From Opisthorchis felineus (lineage: Eukaryota; Platyhelminthes; Trematoda; Opisthorchiida; Opisthorchiidae), in NCBI GenBank assembly GCA_004794785.1, contig SJOL01008381.1, positions 439,201 to 503,200 of the forward strand: 64,000 bases of DNA, in the 5' to 3' direction. The position numbers were made by a program, and so were the translations under genes. Below, one piece after another: positions 38,001 through 47,000 of the stretch. A model generated the notes under the pieces. It saw nothing but the letters and a program-made list of their open reading frames with translations, was not told the DNA's origin and ran no database searches. The stretch's first letter is position 1, and the number at the start of each line of letters is the position of its first letter.

Positions 38001-41000
38001 ATTGTTTAATCTAAAGGTAAATAAGCAAAGCTTTTTGTGACAACATCAGGTTTGGCTTTGCGCGACATAAATGGACCTCAATTAAGTGTGATTATACATC
38101 GCTTGTTGTACCAGGAAAGCACAAAAACCGATTCAAAAAGTGTTCCAATTGATCTTGATGACGGTCAAGTTCAATGGTCACCACGTCTGCTGTTGTGAGC
38201 GAACTAAGCTTGGTTCAGCTTAATGGCTGATTTCAGATATTGGTTTAATTTGGAAACAACATGTTGCTGAAATTCATCTCGCATGATAAAGAGCCTTTTG
38301 TGTTTTATTTTCAGACAACAGTACCGATTATTAGGGCGTTGAGCTTGCAGTGGGAACAAAAATGCAAAATTAACCCTGCTTATCTTAACAAAATTTTCCA
38401 GCTACCCCCCTAGGCCTGATTACTGCCTAGCGAATTGCCGACAAGACCTCCGAGGACCAACGCCCGCTATGATAATATGGTATTCCTATAGGTCTCCTCC
38501 GCTAGTAGAAAAGCCCAATTTGCGCTGAAATATTTGGAGAGAAAGGCAAGCTAGAATAATGGCTAGTTTTGAGTGGGTAAGCACAGGTAGTTCGTCGGAC
38601 ACAAGTGGCTTATACGTGCCAAAATTTATTATTTTCTTCTTGCTTTCCTCACGCTTTGTGCTCCTTGGAGGACCACTTATTAATACCGGGCTTTGGTCAC
38701 CATTTTTGTCTTACTATGCAGCTGCGGGTCAGGTGCAAAGTGACGTAGAGCTTCAGTGACTATTTTCAGAATTAGTCACGAAGACCGTGCGCTGTGCTGA
38801 GAATTATTGCTTTCTCACTTCACTGAGAACGGATGAGTTTTATTAAGTTCATGGCTGTATCGACTGGCCATCAGCTGGTTTACATAAGAGGCCAATTATT
38901 TCTTTCTTCTGGAAAGATCTCCCGGTCTCCACACGGTCTCCTGGCCTTTGTCACGATGTTTCATATCTAAGTTGAAAGTGCTGTAAATGAGCAGCGCGAT
39001 TATATGCTCCTTTTGTTCAGCCTGTCAGATCTGTGAGTCTTCGCACTGCGTACGCGGATTTTTCTTTAATGATTTCAGGTTAAGAAAAAATCATTAATTT
39101 GGTGAGAAACATGGCCGCAGATTGTGTTTATTTGAATGGTATGTTTCTAAGGCTTACTGAATTGGTGTATTGCTGACGGATAATATGTTTCTACACTGAC
39201 GCGGAAAGTGCCCTGGTTAAGTGCGGTGTTCTCTGTTTGAAGATGGGATGGAGTAGTGATTGCGGTGTGGACAACTTTATAAACTTGGCTTACGCCAATT
39301 CCTTGGGAGTCAGCCACGAGATGTTCTTGTTTGGATAAGTGAGTTTGTTTCTATATTGGGAGATACAGTGGCAGAACGGTGCGTAAAATGTATCACAAGA
39401 GCTAGATGCTGAGCCTAGAGAAAACCTATTGCTGCAAGCGTGCTAGCCTCTCATGTCTTGTGTTTTTCCAGCTTACTGAGGATGCCTGGGGGTACACTTC
39501 ATGATTACCTTGCCAGAGACTGAGTACCTGGTCAACCGTAGAACAGCCAAACAGTAAAATTATAATATGGATGTCTATGGAGCCATTCTTTAACACGAGA
39601 TTACGCTTGATGTTGTGCCAGTGTTGTGCTAAATGGTATCACCGGCCGTCGGAGGTTTGGGTATGCCTCTTGTTGTCAGTTCACTGGGCCCTTTGACGTT
39701 ATGGTTTTGCGCTCTGGTGAACGACTTCTATGCTTTCATAAAAGTTTAGGTATATTCTGCCTGATTTTAGTGCCTCATAGTTTGTGCCGTAATTTCACAG
39801 CTTCCAGTGAAACTTTACGCAGTGTTGTGGTGAATGGAAGTTACGTCCAAAGGGTCCATGCGGGCTGTGGTGAACCTTTGAAACTCTGGTTTTGGGTAGC
39901 ACGATTGATTTGTTACTGTAATCTAGCCGGAAAAACTCAAGAAGTCATGGCTTATTGCAGAATATACCTTCCCAGGTCGTAGTTTTGGCACCACGGACTC
40001 ACGGACTCAGGACAACTTAAGGTAGTAACGCTATTTGCCAGTGGCGAGTCGCTTAGCGGTGAGTCCATGTAGAAAAGCTACAAGTTTTTGAAAGTGGTGT
40101 GGAGAAGTTATAGGGGGGAAAATCACTGAAGGTTCGTTGTTTCTAGCATCAAGCTTGGTAGTGGGCTTTTGGCTGAGGCTGTCCTCCGGTTGATATGTGG
40201 TGGGTGATGGCACCTGCAGAGCTCAGTAGTTAAGTCGAACTCATGATGGTTCTTTTGTTGAATTAGATAGGTCCAGTGCAGTGCCTTCTTTGTGTGTTAA
40301 AGACTTAAACTAGGACGGATCGCTTTAAGTGGACTTAATTTTACGAGGCTGAGTTCTACATTTCCAGAATAGTGGAGGTAATATATCAAGGATATTGACG
40401 TAGCTTTCTCAAGTCTGAGTTTCACCTGCTTATCACATTCGAATTGAGCCCAGCCGTTATATCAGCACCGACAAAGGCTTGTTGCATGCGCTGCGGAAAT
40501 GTTCCATATCTATCGTGAGTTTCAAAAGGAGCTAAGTCGCTGCAGAGGAAAAAACGAGATCCGCTATTTAAGTAACTACACTGTTAATCTATTAACACGG
40601 CAACTCCCAGGTTCTAATTATTTTTGACGCAGATAGATGGACAGGTTCAAAAAAGCTGGAGGACTTTAATGAGGCTCCTCAGAAGTTTCAAATTTATCCT
40701 GAATTTCAGCATACCTGTAGCTTTCAAATCATCCACTTTCAACATCCAGGAGGGTTAGATTAATTGATGTTATTTGGAGTGGTTTACCAGTTTGGCAGTA
40801 ATTACCCAATGGCGGAATGGACACGAATTAGGACGTCGGATAATCCTGTAGGTATTGTGGTTTGTTTTTGTTCTAAATATTCCCAAGATCTTTGCTACTT
40901 TATTACATGGAATTTCGCAATGTTTATTTTCCTTTTCTGTTGCTTTTGCATCAGAGAAGATCAGAATCTAGTAATACAAGGTTGAGGGTTGTGATATACT

Positions 41001-44000
41001 CTAACTAGATAAGGAGATATAGGTAAGTCTGCATAGCCCCACACTAGACGGAACCCCAGTTCACACTGAGATAGTTACTTGGCCAACCTTCAGCGAGCTT
41101 ATTTACAGCGGTTAGTCGAAACTGGCCAACTTTGTTGCACATAAAATCAGGAAAATCTTGGCTAGTGTAAGTTTAGTTGGAGCCATTTCAAGCCATAATG
41201 GCTCTGTGAATTTGTTTTGCAGAAATAGTGAAGGGCCTCCTAAGTTAGGTATAGATTATAGAGTGGAAAATTTTCTGCGGTAATGGGACAAATTTTATTA
41301 TGCTTCTAAGTTAATGATCAAACCACTTCTTAGTGTTCGGCACTCAAGGTTATAGCAGTTTGATCGTCCCGGTTGGTGGTAAAAAGTCTGGATAGCTAAG
41401 CCCTTAGTAATGTCAGCCGTTTTTCGGCAAACCAATTCAACTGGCAAGCCTTTTTCAAGAAAAACTGACTAACCTAAATAGTTGCCTCAAATATTAAACC
41501 AACAAGCCTAACAGATAGTTGATGGCTTAGGTTTCTTCAAATCCAAAACCTTCTAGGACCATTTTTTGCCTTTTCTGACAGTGTGAGACTAGCTAATGTC
41601 ATAACAAATGACCGTGTAATGATCCCCTTCCTCTCTATATCAGCTTATCATAAGATCAACCAGGCTATTGGACTTTCTGATGTTATATCGGACATGGATT
41701 GAATAACATTCATTTGTGTTTTTTTGCATTTTCTCAGTTTCGTGGCATAGCAAGTATGATTCCACGATCTTGGTGTCCTTTGGACATCGGGCAGTGTATC
41801 ATGGCTTTTTTATTGTTTGCGTACGCTACTAATAAAGAATGGCTTCACGTGTCTGATGAATAATTTTGGACCCGAGTGGAAATCCGAGAGGATTAAAGTG
41901 AGAAGGATGAAATCGGCGGATTAGTAGTGCAGGAGTATCACGGTCCGTGAGTAACCCGTCCAAGGATTTTTTGACGAAATTTTACATGACTTTGGATGCA
42001 ATTTGCAGCTGTTGTTTTCCAAAAATACCTTGCTTTGCAATCACTTATCTCTAGGTGACAATGTTTGTTATCCGATACTAGAAGCAAACGCAAATGGTGT
42101 TACAACTGCTATGTCTTAGTGGTCAGAGTGGTTAAAGTTTAGTGATAGCTGGTCATTTGTCAGCACGGACTCTAGTTGTAAGGCTGACGTTGTAGCTGAG
42201 ACTCAAATATCCTCTTGTCAATGGGTCCGTTTTGGGGGCGTTTGGATTTTGTAGTGTTTTCAGTGAGGCGAGACATCGTTCAGTGTGATATCTGGAAAAC
42301 TAACTGTATAGCCGGCAAGCAGTTTTGTACCTGGTAGTTGGACGCTTTTCTAGGTCCACTGAAAGGCTGTAATTGTTGTTGAAAACATTGAACAGTGAGT
42401 TTCAAAGAAACTGTGGACGCAGATTTTGGCAAATCTCCATTTCATTTTAACCTGTTTACTAGGTTAAAATGTAGCCGTGGCATTTAAGCTTCTGACTCAC
42501 AGATATTTTTGTTTGGTCAGGCCTTCATCTAGGCTACCATATGTGAATCAATTGCAGGCTGTGGGCAGTTCTAGAAGTTTGCTTCCCAACCTGAGCACGT
42601 TTTTATGGAGTGCATCAGCTGCATTAAATTGTTGAATTGAAAAAAATGTCTGTGGTCTGTCAGCTCTAATATGTTGATTTCAGTGCTTTGAAATATACAG
42701 GTTTATGATGGTCACTTACAGACCCATGCAAGCTTTATTGCAAATTCCCACAGATACGGTTGACAGCTACTTATCATCGGCTAAATTTTCTGGTATTTCA
42801 TACTGCATTGCTGGTAGAAAAAATGTATTCTGAGACTACTGGCTGGCTAACTGTGGCCATCGGAACATTTTGGGTCGTTGTGATTTGGGATGCAAAACAG
42901 AGTACGACTTCTGAGCAGTTAAACGGAGGTCAGTATGGATAAACGATTCGTCATCGGATATTTGATCCCTAGGTCCTCTCGACAAATAAAAGTTTGTGAT
43001 ACATGACGATTTCATTTCATCGCAATCCTTGTGAAGTACCTCTCCATGAGCTTAAAGTAACCGACTAGGGTCATGGTGGCAGTCCAGAGTTTTGTGACGC
43101 ACGCTGTTCACGTCTTTTTACCCTAAAGTTGGTGGCAATTTTGAACTCGGTGCTACTACTTCATGTTGTGCTTTCTTTCTCGATTATTATCAATACGATT
43201 AACGTCCTTTGGGGGCTATCCCAGCTGTTCAGGTTTGCCAGGACGTTCAAGGTATCCATGCGACGGTCGATTATTAGACTCTATCTCGGGCACTATTTTC
43301 TGGCTAACATTTTTTTCTCTGGGGCTTTCTGTCCTGATACACCCAGCACTTTCAGGCATAGCGCAAAAGATACATTCTCCATACTATAGTTTATGGCAGA
43401 TCTTACATTTGGGTTTCAAAACCCACGCCTTTTTTAAGCTTCCATAACAGTACGTTACTATCGAATGCCAACTGCAAGAACAGCATAAAGCCATGCTTTA
43501 GTTGGCAGTCCTATAAATTCCTAATTAAACATAGCTCCGGCAAAAATTTACCGAAGTATCCAGCACGTCAACAGTTTCTACCCTTCAGTTTACATGTTTT
43601 TTTTTAAATATCAGCAGATATATTGGCAAATTTTAATTTGTCATCCTCAGTTTTAAATGTTTGACGGAACCCTGTATTAAGGTTAACAATTTCCATATCC
43701 AGAATGACGGTGACACTGGCATAGCAGCTTTGTACAACGCTGATTTTGTGCATCTTCAAAAGATTGTTAAGAATGCCGTGCACTCCAGCTAGCCTGGCCT
43801 TTAGACTTCTAAGTCTTAAACAAGTAATAATACAAACACCATACTTCGAATTCCTACTCGCACATGTGCGACTTCGTAAAACTTCCTCAGTAAACTGGAT
43901 CAGGCGAGCTGAATAAACAATTCTAAACACTATGGGATACTTACGCAAATACCCCTGTCCGTATGTGGCGCACAAAATGAGGGACAGTAGCCCTGCGGTT

Positions 44001-44017
44001 CTCATCAGCCAGGACAT
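4225..44017 (-). CDS. LAMA: Laminin subunit alpha (LAMA1/LAMA2 type), 5' part of gene, 13 exons read
   Basis: This is the gene span; the exons are listed separately. The reconstructed order is signal peptide, LN domain, four complete LE (EGF-like) repeats, the first part of a fifth, and an L4 (laminin IV type A) domain. That order is the one found in vertebrate LAMA1 and LAMA2. Alpha rather than beta or gamma identity rests on the alpha-type run [18 protein letters not shown], the [12 protein letters not shown] boundary, and an L4 domain splitting the fifth LE repeat. Laminin alpha chains join beta and gamma chains in secreted trimers that build basement membranes; LN domains mediate network polymerisation. 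The remaining LE repeats, coiled coil and LG domains should lie left of the window. Twelve introns are visible, from 103 to 10,136 bases. About 40 residues of LN between exons 5 and 7 were not located with confidence. Confidence 0.93.
4536..6674. other. Intron within the L4 domain
   Basis: It holds a tRNA-like SINE fragment (5836-5900, plus). A second degraded A-box-like run follows at 6245-6265. No exon was recognised. Confidence 0.5.
5836..5900 (+). repeat. tRNA-derived SINE-like head
   Basis: TGGCCAAACGGTTAGG (5842-5857) fits the A box of tRNA-derived SINEs, and GGGTCCAAAACTCC (5884-5897) is a degraded B box at normal spacing. The preceding GCCGCTCG resembles a tRNA 5' arm. The element sits antisense in a laminin intron. 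Confidence 0.5.
6675..7064 (-). CDS. LAMA: Laminin alpha exon 13: L4 (laminin IV type A) domain, first part
   Basis: The 130 codons begin [13 protein letters not shown] and contain [20 protein letters not shown], then [10 protein letters not shown], ending SEPDIVLE. The YYWxAPxxYLGxxLTAYxxxL block defines the L4 domain. Acceptor TTCCCGTCCTTTCAG; donor GAG|GTGAGT; both phase 0, so the join to exon 14 reads DIVLE-GNGYRL, matching the DVVLEGNGL pattern of other chains. The middle ([20 protein letters not shown]) is unlike vertebrate sequences and may be lineage specific. Confidence 0.93.
7690..7750 (-). repeat. tRNA-derived SINE-like head with A and B boxes
   Basis: On the minus strand TGGCCAGATAGTTTGGAGG (7744-7726) fits a Pol III A box and GGGTTCGATCC (7716-7706) is a perfect B box. 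The arms do not fold into a full cloverleaf, so a SINE head is more likely than a tRNA gene. It has the same orientation as the laminin gene. Confidence 0.5.
8645..8700 (+). repeat. Possible tRNA-related SINE fragment (degenerate)
   Basis: TAGACCAGTGGTTAAA resembles a Pol III A box, and GAGCTTGAACTCC about 30 bases further a degraded B box. The spacing suits a tRNA-derived SINE head. No cloverleaf could be folded by eye. Confidence 0.35.
9216..9359 (-). CDS. LAMA: Laminin alpha exon 12: end of LE4 and first part of LE5 before L4
   Basis: The 48 codons read [40 protein letters not shown] and GISPITAL. GCxxCYCxGxxDxC immediately before an L4 domain is the interrupted fifth LE repeat of alpha chains. 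Acceptor TTATTCTAG; donor TTG|GTGAGT; phase 0 at both ends. Confidence 0.93.
9463..9629 (-). CDS. LAMA: Laminin alpha exon 11: end of LE3, start of LE4
   Basis: It reads [40 protein letters not shown] and [15 protein letters not shown]. The CxCKEGFxGxxCDxC run and following CxC start of the next repeat are typical LE. The exon begins with two bases of the shared Gly codon (acceptor GTACCCAG) and ends at AAG|GTGAGT, phase 0. The introns either side are short (214 and 103 bases). Confidence 0.93.
9844..10006 (-). CDS. LAMA: Laminin alpha exon 10: end of LE2, start of LE3
   Basis: It reads [54 protein letters not shown] and one base of a Gly codon. TxGINCExCxPGYYRP is the standard second half of an LE repeat. 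Acceptor CCCCACATAG is at phase 0. The donor used is GTAG|GTTGGT, the one that lets exon 11 continue in frame as [10 protein letters not shown] stronger-looking GTAGGT four bases earlier (exon end 9848) would shift the frame. Confidence 0.9.
10007..11952. other. Intron between LE2 exons
   Basis: Apart from the AT microsatellite, nothing was recognised. The frames at 11154-11360 (+), 11561-12004 (+) and 11429-11671 (-) have no known motif; the plus-strand frame running into 12004 is the antisense of laminin exon 9. Confidence 0.5.
10978..11022. repeat. (AT)n microsatellite
   Basis: About 21 uninterrupted AT dinucleotides lie in the intron between laminin exons 9 and 10. The length is likely to vary between individuals. 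Confidence 0.95.
11953..12071 (-). CDS. LAMA: Laminin alpha exon 9: first half of LE repeat 2
   Basis: It begins with two bases completing the Glu codon and reads [20 protein letters not shown] then [19 protein letters not shown]. CNCHGxAxxC and GGGVCxDC are diagnostic of the second LE repeat in alpha chains. NQT is a potential glycosylation site. Acceptor is TATAATTTTCCAG; donor CGC|GTGAGT at phase 0. The repeat is completed by exon 10. Confidence 0.93.
12072..15898. other. Intron between LE1 and LE2 exons (3.8 kb)
   Basis: No exon was recognised. It contains a C10 run at 14161-14170 and the long hairpin at 14458-14499. Short minus-strand frames at 14611-14802 and 13455-13682 lack known motifs. 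Confidence 0.5.
14458..14499. repeat. Long near-perfect hairpin (17 bp with one bulge)
   Basis: A perfect 10-bp inner stem (ATCCACAGCT/AGCTGTGGAT) closes a 4-base loop AATG. It is extended by a 7-bp outer stem (ATGCTGC/GCAGCAT) with a 4-base bulge on the left arm. It lies inside a laminin intron. It is short for an animal miRNA precursor; a palindromic insertion scar is another reading. Confidence 0.7.
15899..16010 (-). CDS. LAMA: Laminin alpha exon 8: rest of LE repeat 1
   Basis: It reads [37 protein letters not shown] and one base of the next codon. [26 protein letters not shown] is the classical first LE repeat of alpha chains. Two acceptors lie 11 bases apart: TTGAAG at 16011 and CCTAG at 16000. 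Only the first keeps frame with exon 7, so it is chosen. The donor is GAAG|GTAAGA; the split codon becomes GAG, giving CEE-CNCHG. Confidence 0.93.
16011..17849. other. Intron between LE1 exons
   Basis: No exon, RNA gene or clear repeat was recognised. Open frames at 16593-16853 (+) and 17401-17592 (+) lack known motifs. Confidence 0.5.
17850..17936 (-). CDS. LAMA: Laminin alpha exon 7: end of LN and start of LE repeat 1
   Basis: The 29 codons read [20 protein letters not shown] followed by [14 protein letters not shown]...VGGxCxCxxHA is the hallmark junction between LN and the first LE repeat in alpha chains. The exon is phase 0 at both ends, acceptor CTACACTTCCAG, donor GAA|GTAAGT. The usual G in NGHA is S here. 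Confidence 0.93.
20176..20203. repeat. GT/GC microsatellite
   Basis: An imperfect run of GTGTGC units within the long laminin intron. Confidence 0.8.
21225..21250 (+). other. G-rich tract, possible G-quadruplex
   Basis: Five G runs of 2, 5, 2, 3 and 5 separated by TT (GG-TT-GGGGG-TT-GG-TT-GGG-TT-GGGGG) are clustered in 26 bases on the plus strand. Short uniform loops favour a quadruplex, although two of the runs have only two G. On the laminin transcript this would be C-rich. Confidence 0.5.
24013..24038. repeat. Short hairpin
   Basis: TTTTTTGCT and AGCAAAAAA form a perfect 9-bp stem with loop ACCA in an intron. Confidence 0.7.
26096..26167 (-). CDS. Candidate laminin alpha exon 6 (weak)
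   Basis: After a strong pyrimidine-rich acceptor region (TTTTTTCTCCCATTGTCAG then TTTCCAG) a 24-codon segment reads [20 protein letters not shown] followed by SQAT, phase 0 at both ends, with donor ACG|GTAGCC. The [12 protein letters not shown] part loosely resembles the LxRIRTLNADL block expected here, and both phases fit exons 5 and 7. It is shorter than usual by about 16 residues and lacks the conserved arginines. Its first bases GTGAGT are themselves a perfect donor, so a 7-base microexon (TTTCCAG, 26168-26174) is a competing reading. The match may be chance. Confidence 0.25.
26231..26365 (-). CDS. LAMA: Laminin alpha exon 5: LN domain, alpha-type GEI block
   Basis: It reads [37 protein letters not shown] and RAVSPKLI. 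This corresponds to the alpha-chain stretch ending at SPKLL in vertebrates and argues against beta or gamma identity. It has 45 codons, phase 0 at both ends, acceptor CCGATTTTCAG and donor ATT|GTAAGT. In other alpha chains about 40 further residues (with an FTxARYIRL and LNADL block) separate this point from YYYSI; that piece is not clearly present downstream. Confidence 0.92.
26618..26830 (-). CDS. LAMA: Laminin alpha exon 4: middle of LN domain
   Basis: The exon reads [53 protein letters not shown] and ends [10 protein letters not shown]. The [14 protein letters not shown] block is diagnostic of LN domains of alpha chains. It has 71 codons, starts and ends in phase 0, with acceptor GTTTTCTCAG and donor GAA|GTGAGT. 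The next exon begins VYCTTYYS, so the junction reads DDE-VYCT, like the alpha-chain DDEVICTS. Confidence 0.93.
26831..27870. other. Intron 3 of the laminin alpha gene, GC-AG type
   Basis: The intron begins with GC (CAG|GCACGT) and ends in a normal acceptor (TTTGTTTTCTCAG). It contains a minus-strand open frame at 27430-27684 (84 codons) and an overlapping plus-strand frame at 27700-27945, neither with a recognisable domain nor needed for the laminin reading frame. Confidence 0.6.
27871..28102 (-). CDS. LAMA: Laminin alpha exon 3: LN domain core (CxxCDA, HPI, WWQSPSL)
   Basis: This exon carries the most conserved part of [21 protein letters not shown], then [15 protein letters not shown] and [12 protein letters not shown] is a potential glycosylation site. 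Before the CxxC pair there is a charged, glutamine-rich insertion ([20 protein letters not shown]) absent from vertebrate LN domains as I recall them. The acceptor chosen (TATTAG|T at 28102) restores the codon split by exon 2 (CG|T, Arg); TATTAG six bases upstream would also keep the frame and add two residues. The 3' end is fixed by homology at AAACAG|GCACGT, a GC donor: exon 4 must continue in phase 0 with VYQIVYVLL, and the nearby GTAAAG would break the frame. Confidence 0.9.
28104..28133. repeat. AAT-rich microsatellite carrying a splice acceptor
   Basis: Imperfect AAT units immediately precede laminin exon 3 on the minus strand and supply the TATTAG acceptor(s). Confidence 0.75.
30946..30980. 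repeat. Two adjacent micro-repeats
   Basis: Three copies of TATGG-type units are followed directly by three copies of TAATTG. Confidence 0.7.
33655..33808 (-). CDS. LAMA: Laminin alpha exon 2: acidic leader and start of LN domain
   Basis: After a clear acceptor (TTTGTATTTTCTTTATGTCAG) the exon reads an acidic linker ([19 protein letters not shown]) and then [20 protein letters not shown], the conserved first block of LN domains. The asparagine in NAT just before the first LN cysteine is a potential N-glycosylation site. In the assembled protein the first LN cysteine is residue 53. The exon ends ADEALIYK plus CG of a split codon at donor CG|GTAAGA. The acidic stretch between signal peptide and LN is longer than in vertebrate alpha chains as I recall them. 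Confidence 0.9.
39066..39097. repeat. Hairpin, 10-bp perfect stem
   Basis: TTAATGATTT and AAATCATTAA pair perfectly around a 12-base loop in laminin intron 1. Confidence 0.65.
42443..42471. repeat. Hairpin, 11-bp perfect stem
   Basis: CATTTTAACCT and AGGTTAAAATG pair perfectly around loop GTTTACT in laminin intron 1. Confidence 0.7.
43945..44017 (-). CDS. LAMA: Laminin alpha exon 1: start codon and signal peptide
   Basis: The exon starts at an ATG with A at -3 and reads [20 protein letters not shown] followed by QGYL. It has a short basic n-region (R6), a hydrophobic core and small residues before a likely cleavage site near residues 18-20, a good signal peptide for secretion. It ends in a strong donor (C|GTAAGT) after one base of a codon, exactly the phase that the LN exon at 33808 needs (joined codon CCC, Pro). 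The link across a 10.1-kb intron is inferred from this match; an extra small exon between them is possible. The 5' UTR and promoter to the right could not be defined. Confidence 0.7.
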
Positions 44018-47000
44018 TCTTCACACACGCGTTAACGGCTGGCACCATTTAAGAACGGCGGTCTTGGCCTCTTGGTCAAGGTCACGGGGCTCGATCGTTC
44101 CACAAGTTCACAGTAGGCGTGGTCATTTACGATTGTCTGCAGCTTCACTATAACGGAGTATTCCCGGCAAGTCACTTCAAAAATGGAGCTATTCGCCCAA
44201 GCGAACGACACTTGAAGGTTGAGACTGAAAAATTCCGGAGAATGATGGTGGAAGGACAATGCTCGTGATGAGTACAAGTTGTGGAAGTAAAATATGTTTT
44301 CCTATTCCAACACTAATCTTTCACCAGTCCTTTATCACCAGGTGTTTTCGTTTTTTGTTCTGTTTTTTCCATCTCCCTTCCTCCTTGTTTGTATATTTCC
44401 TCTTTCCCATGATTTCCTTACACAGGGTAAAATTTGAATACAAAGGCAATATCGGTGCACAGCCGATTGCAGGAAGCCAGTTTACTTGCTGACTTGGATT
44501 GGAGATGTTAAAGTTCACTCTGGTGACTGAACTCTTTAAATTGGTTTGGCCTTTGAGGTCGTCACTACATTGAGTATGTACGTCTTTTTCACGAACGAGC
44601 TGGTGGCCCTCTCTGTCGCAACTAGGTAGGTGGTCCTTCAGTTGAGTTTGAAGGCGCAGAGTGAATAAGGACCTACACCTTTGGCAAACACTTGGATTTG
44701 ATGGGCCAGCATCGCGTTGTCATGGAACCCGAGATATTTGGGGCTAAGTTTATGCAAGCAGTGGTGCTTGTGTTCATGAGGCTGCCAGTATAGGATTTTC
44801 GCCGTACCGACTAGAGTAAGGCTGCGCCATTATTTGAAGGAGGCTTGAAGAGCATCTACACATGCTTGTGTCACAGGTTTCATGAGGTTGTGGACGTTTC
44901 CATCCATTTTCGAAAAGCTTGATTTGACACTGGAGGATGCAAAGTTGTATGGAGATTTTGATGATCTTCCAATGTTTGCGAGTTTGGACCATAGGTGATC
45001 TAAGGGTCCAAGTGTCCTGCCCTTCCATATAAATGGCAACGATACATTCAGGGAGGATGTTGGTGCTATTAGTATTGTACCATAGTTGGTTGAGCCTTTA
45101 TTCGCAGTGATCAAGCAGTATATTATTTCTGGCTCACCGGGTATTCATTACATCAAGAAAGGATTGCAGAAACACCCCACATTCTGAGGAGAAATTAAAT
45201 ATCGCCTACGTAAGTCGTTGGTGAGAATAGGATTAGCTGGACACAGTTCTTCATGTGAAAGGGCCCTGCCTTTGGAGGCGCCATCAGCAACGAAAGATCT
45301 GTCATACAGGGGACTCGCATATCAGTTGAGTGAAACATATTTAACATCAAATGCCACAAACTTCAGGATCACGACAGCGGTTGGCCCTGTCAGAATCCCT
45401 GAGAAAAATTACGGGAAGAGAGAGCACACATGGAAATGTTATCCACACAGACGACCCTAAGGTCCATACTTCAATGAACTCCACTTCCCGAGCAGGATTC
45501 TGAAGAACGCAAGTATTTGGCTTTGCTTAGAAGCCCTTGCATAGCAATTCTGACAAGAAGCACCGTGGATGTGAAAATGTTTGATCAGCAGTCCTGCTGG
45601 GGTGAACTAATATCACCTGTAACGTCGGCCGAAATTTACAGGGAGCAAACAGAGTGACATGCAGGCTTGCCTAAGAGGGAGAAAGCCATCGAAAGAATTT
45701 AGTCAATAAGCCTTTGCTCCAACACTACTGCCGACAAATCCGTCTTGCCAATCAAATGCATCTCTAATATGCGCCATCACATTCAGACTTGTAGTTGCTT
45801 TAAAAGATAAGCGAAGACATGAATTACTCCAACCTATTCCTCAAACTCATGGCAAAAATGCAAAATTAAATAAACTGCCGGGTGACTAGTTAGTAATAGC
45901 ATTAATGCATTGCAGCTGGCGCATCAGTTAGTCCCCGTCCTCCCGAGAGAAGCCGTGGTTTCTCTTTTTCTTGCTCCCAGTTCAGTAAGTTAACTGATTT
46001 TGCTTTGTACAACTCGCTGTCACTTGCGATTTTCTTTGGTGTTGCTATACACTCAGTATGTTGGTTAAGACTGAATACATTTTAGGAGAATCTGTGTCTG
46101 GAAGTTGCATCCTGAGTGGCCTGAGATGTAATGCGCCGCCACGTAGTGTGGTCTGCCCTCTGTTGACATGCAATTATGTTTTAGCTGCCATTGCTTAATG
46201 GTGCCTCATGCTACTACAAATGTCACACCCAATGTCCTCATGCCTACTCGTACTTCCTGAGAGTAGGAATTCAGCTCAGATTGAGTGAGGATGTGCCGTT
46301 TGTTTCCTATCTCATTAAGGAGCGAACGTGAGTTTTCCGATAGCTGGGTTTCACGTTGGGTGCATTTGAGGCCAGTCGGTGACCGCATTTGGGAGGGATG
46401 TTTCCCTTGAGGTTGCTGCGTCCACATGCATGCAGCGTGCGTCGAAGTTTTAAGCTACTGTAACTTTCCATGTCCTGCGATGCTGAAAGCTTGAGACGGA
46501 GTTTACTATGAAAGACCAGGCAGCCACTTGAGATAACAGTGAAGCTGTCCTGCTTAGGCGCCTTTAAAACTCTCGTAAAGTCGGGCTTCTGAATCTTTTA
46601 GGCTTAGTAGCAGGTTGGTAGATTATGTCTAGTCTTGTAATCTGTTTTTTGGACCGGTCTAATTTGCACATTGTTTGCGTATGTTCAAGGTGCTCGCGGA
46701 ATCAGGTGGTGGGAGAGATATGGTGGCTTTTGGAGAGGGGATTTATACGGGCTTGACAGCAATCTTGACCCACTTCTGTGAACCGAGTTGTGCTCGGCTT
46801 GGCAGATAATCCCTAGTAGACATGGCCTGGTGGAGTCTCCCCGCCTTCTGTGGAGCGTCAGTGTGACATAATCGGCTTGGCGATGTGGGCGGTAGTCTAA
46901 AAGAGGGCAAACTCAAACACTCCTGCTGGTACGAGCAAAATAACAAATGGAAACCTATCGGATCCCGGAGAGTGTCTTGTAGGACCTAAGCTAGATTAAA

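Larger units (their letters stand above)
33809..43944. other. Intron 1 of the laminin alpha gene (about 10.1 kb)
   Basis: No exon was recognised in this stretch on either strand. It contains two clean hairpins (39066-39097 and 42443-42471). From about 38.5 to 43 kb the plus strand is richer in G than C, the opposite of what minus-strand transcription would suggest. Open frames such as 39626-39982 (+), 43129-43447 (+) and 37503-37888 (-) have no recognisable domain. Confidence 0.5.

Noticed and set aside
39626..39982. 118-codon plus-strand frame in intron 1
   Set aside because: No motif, irregular composition; length is not exceptional for chance in this G-rich block.
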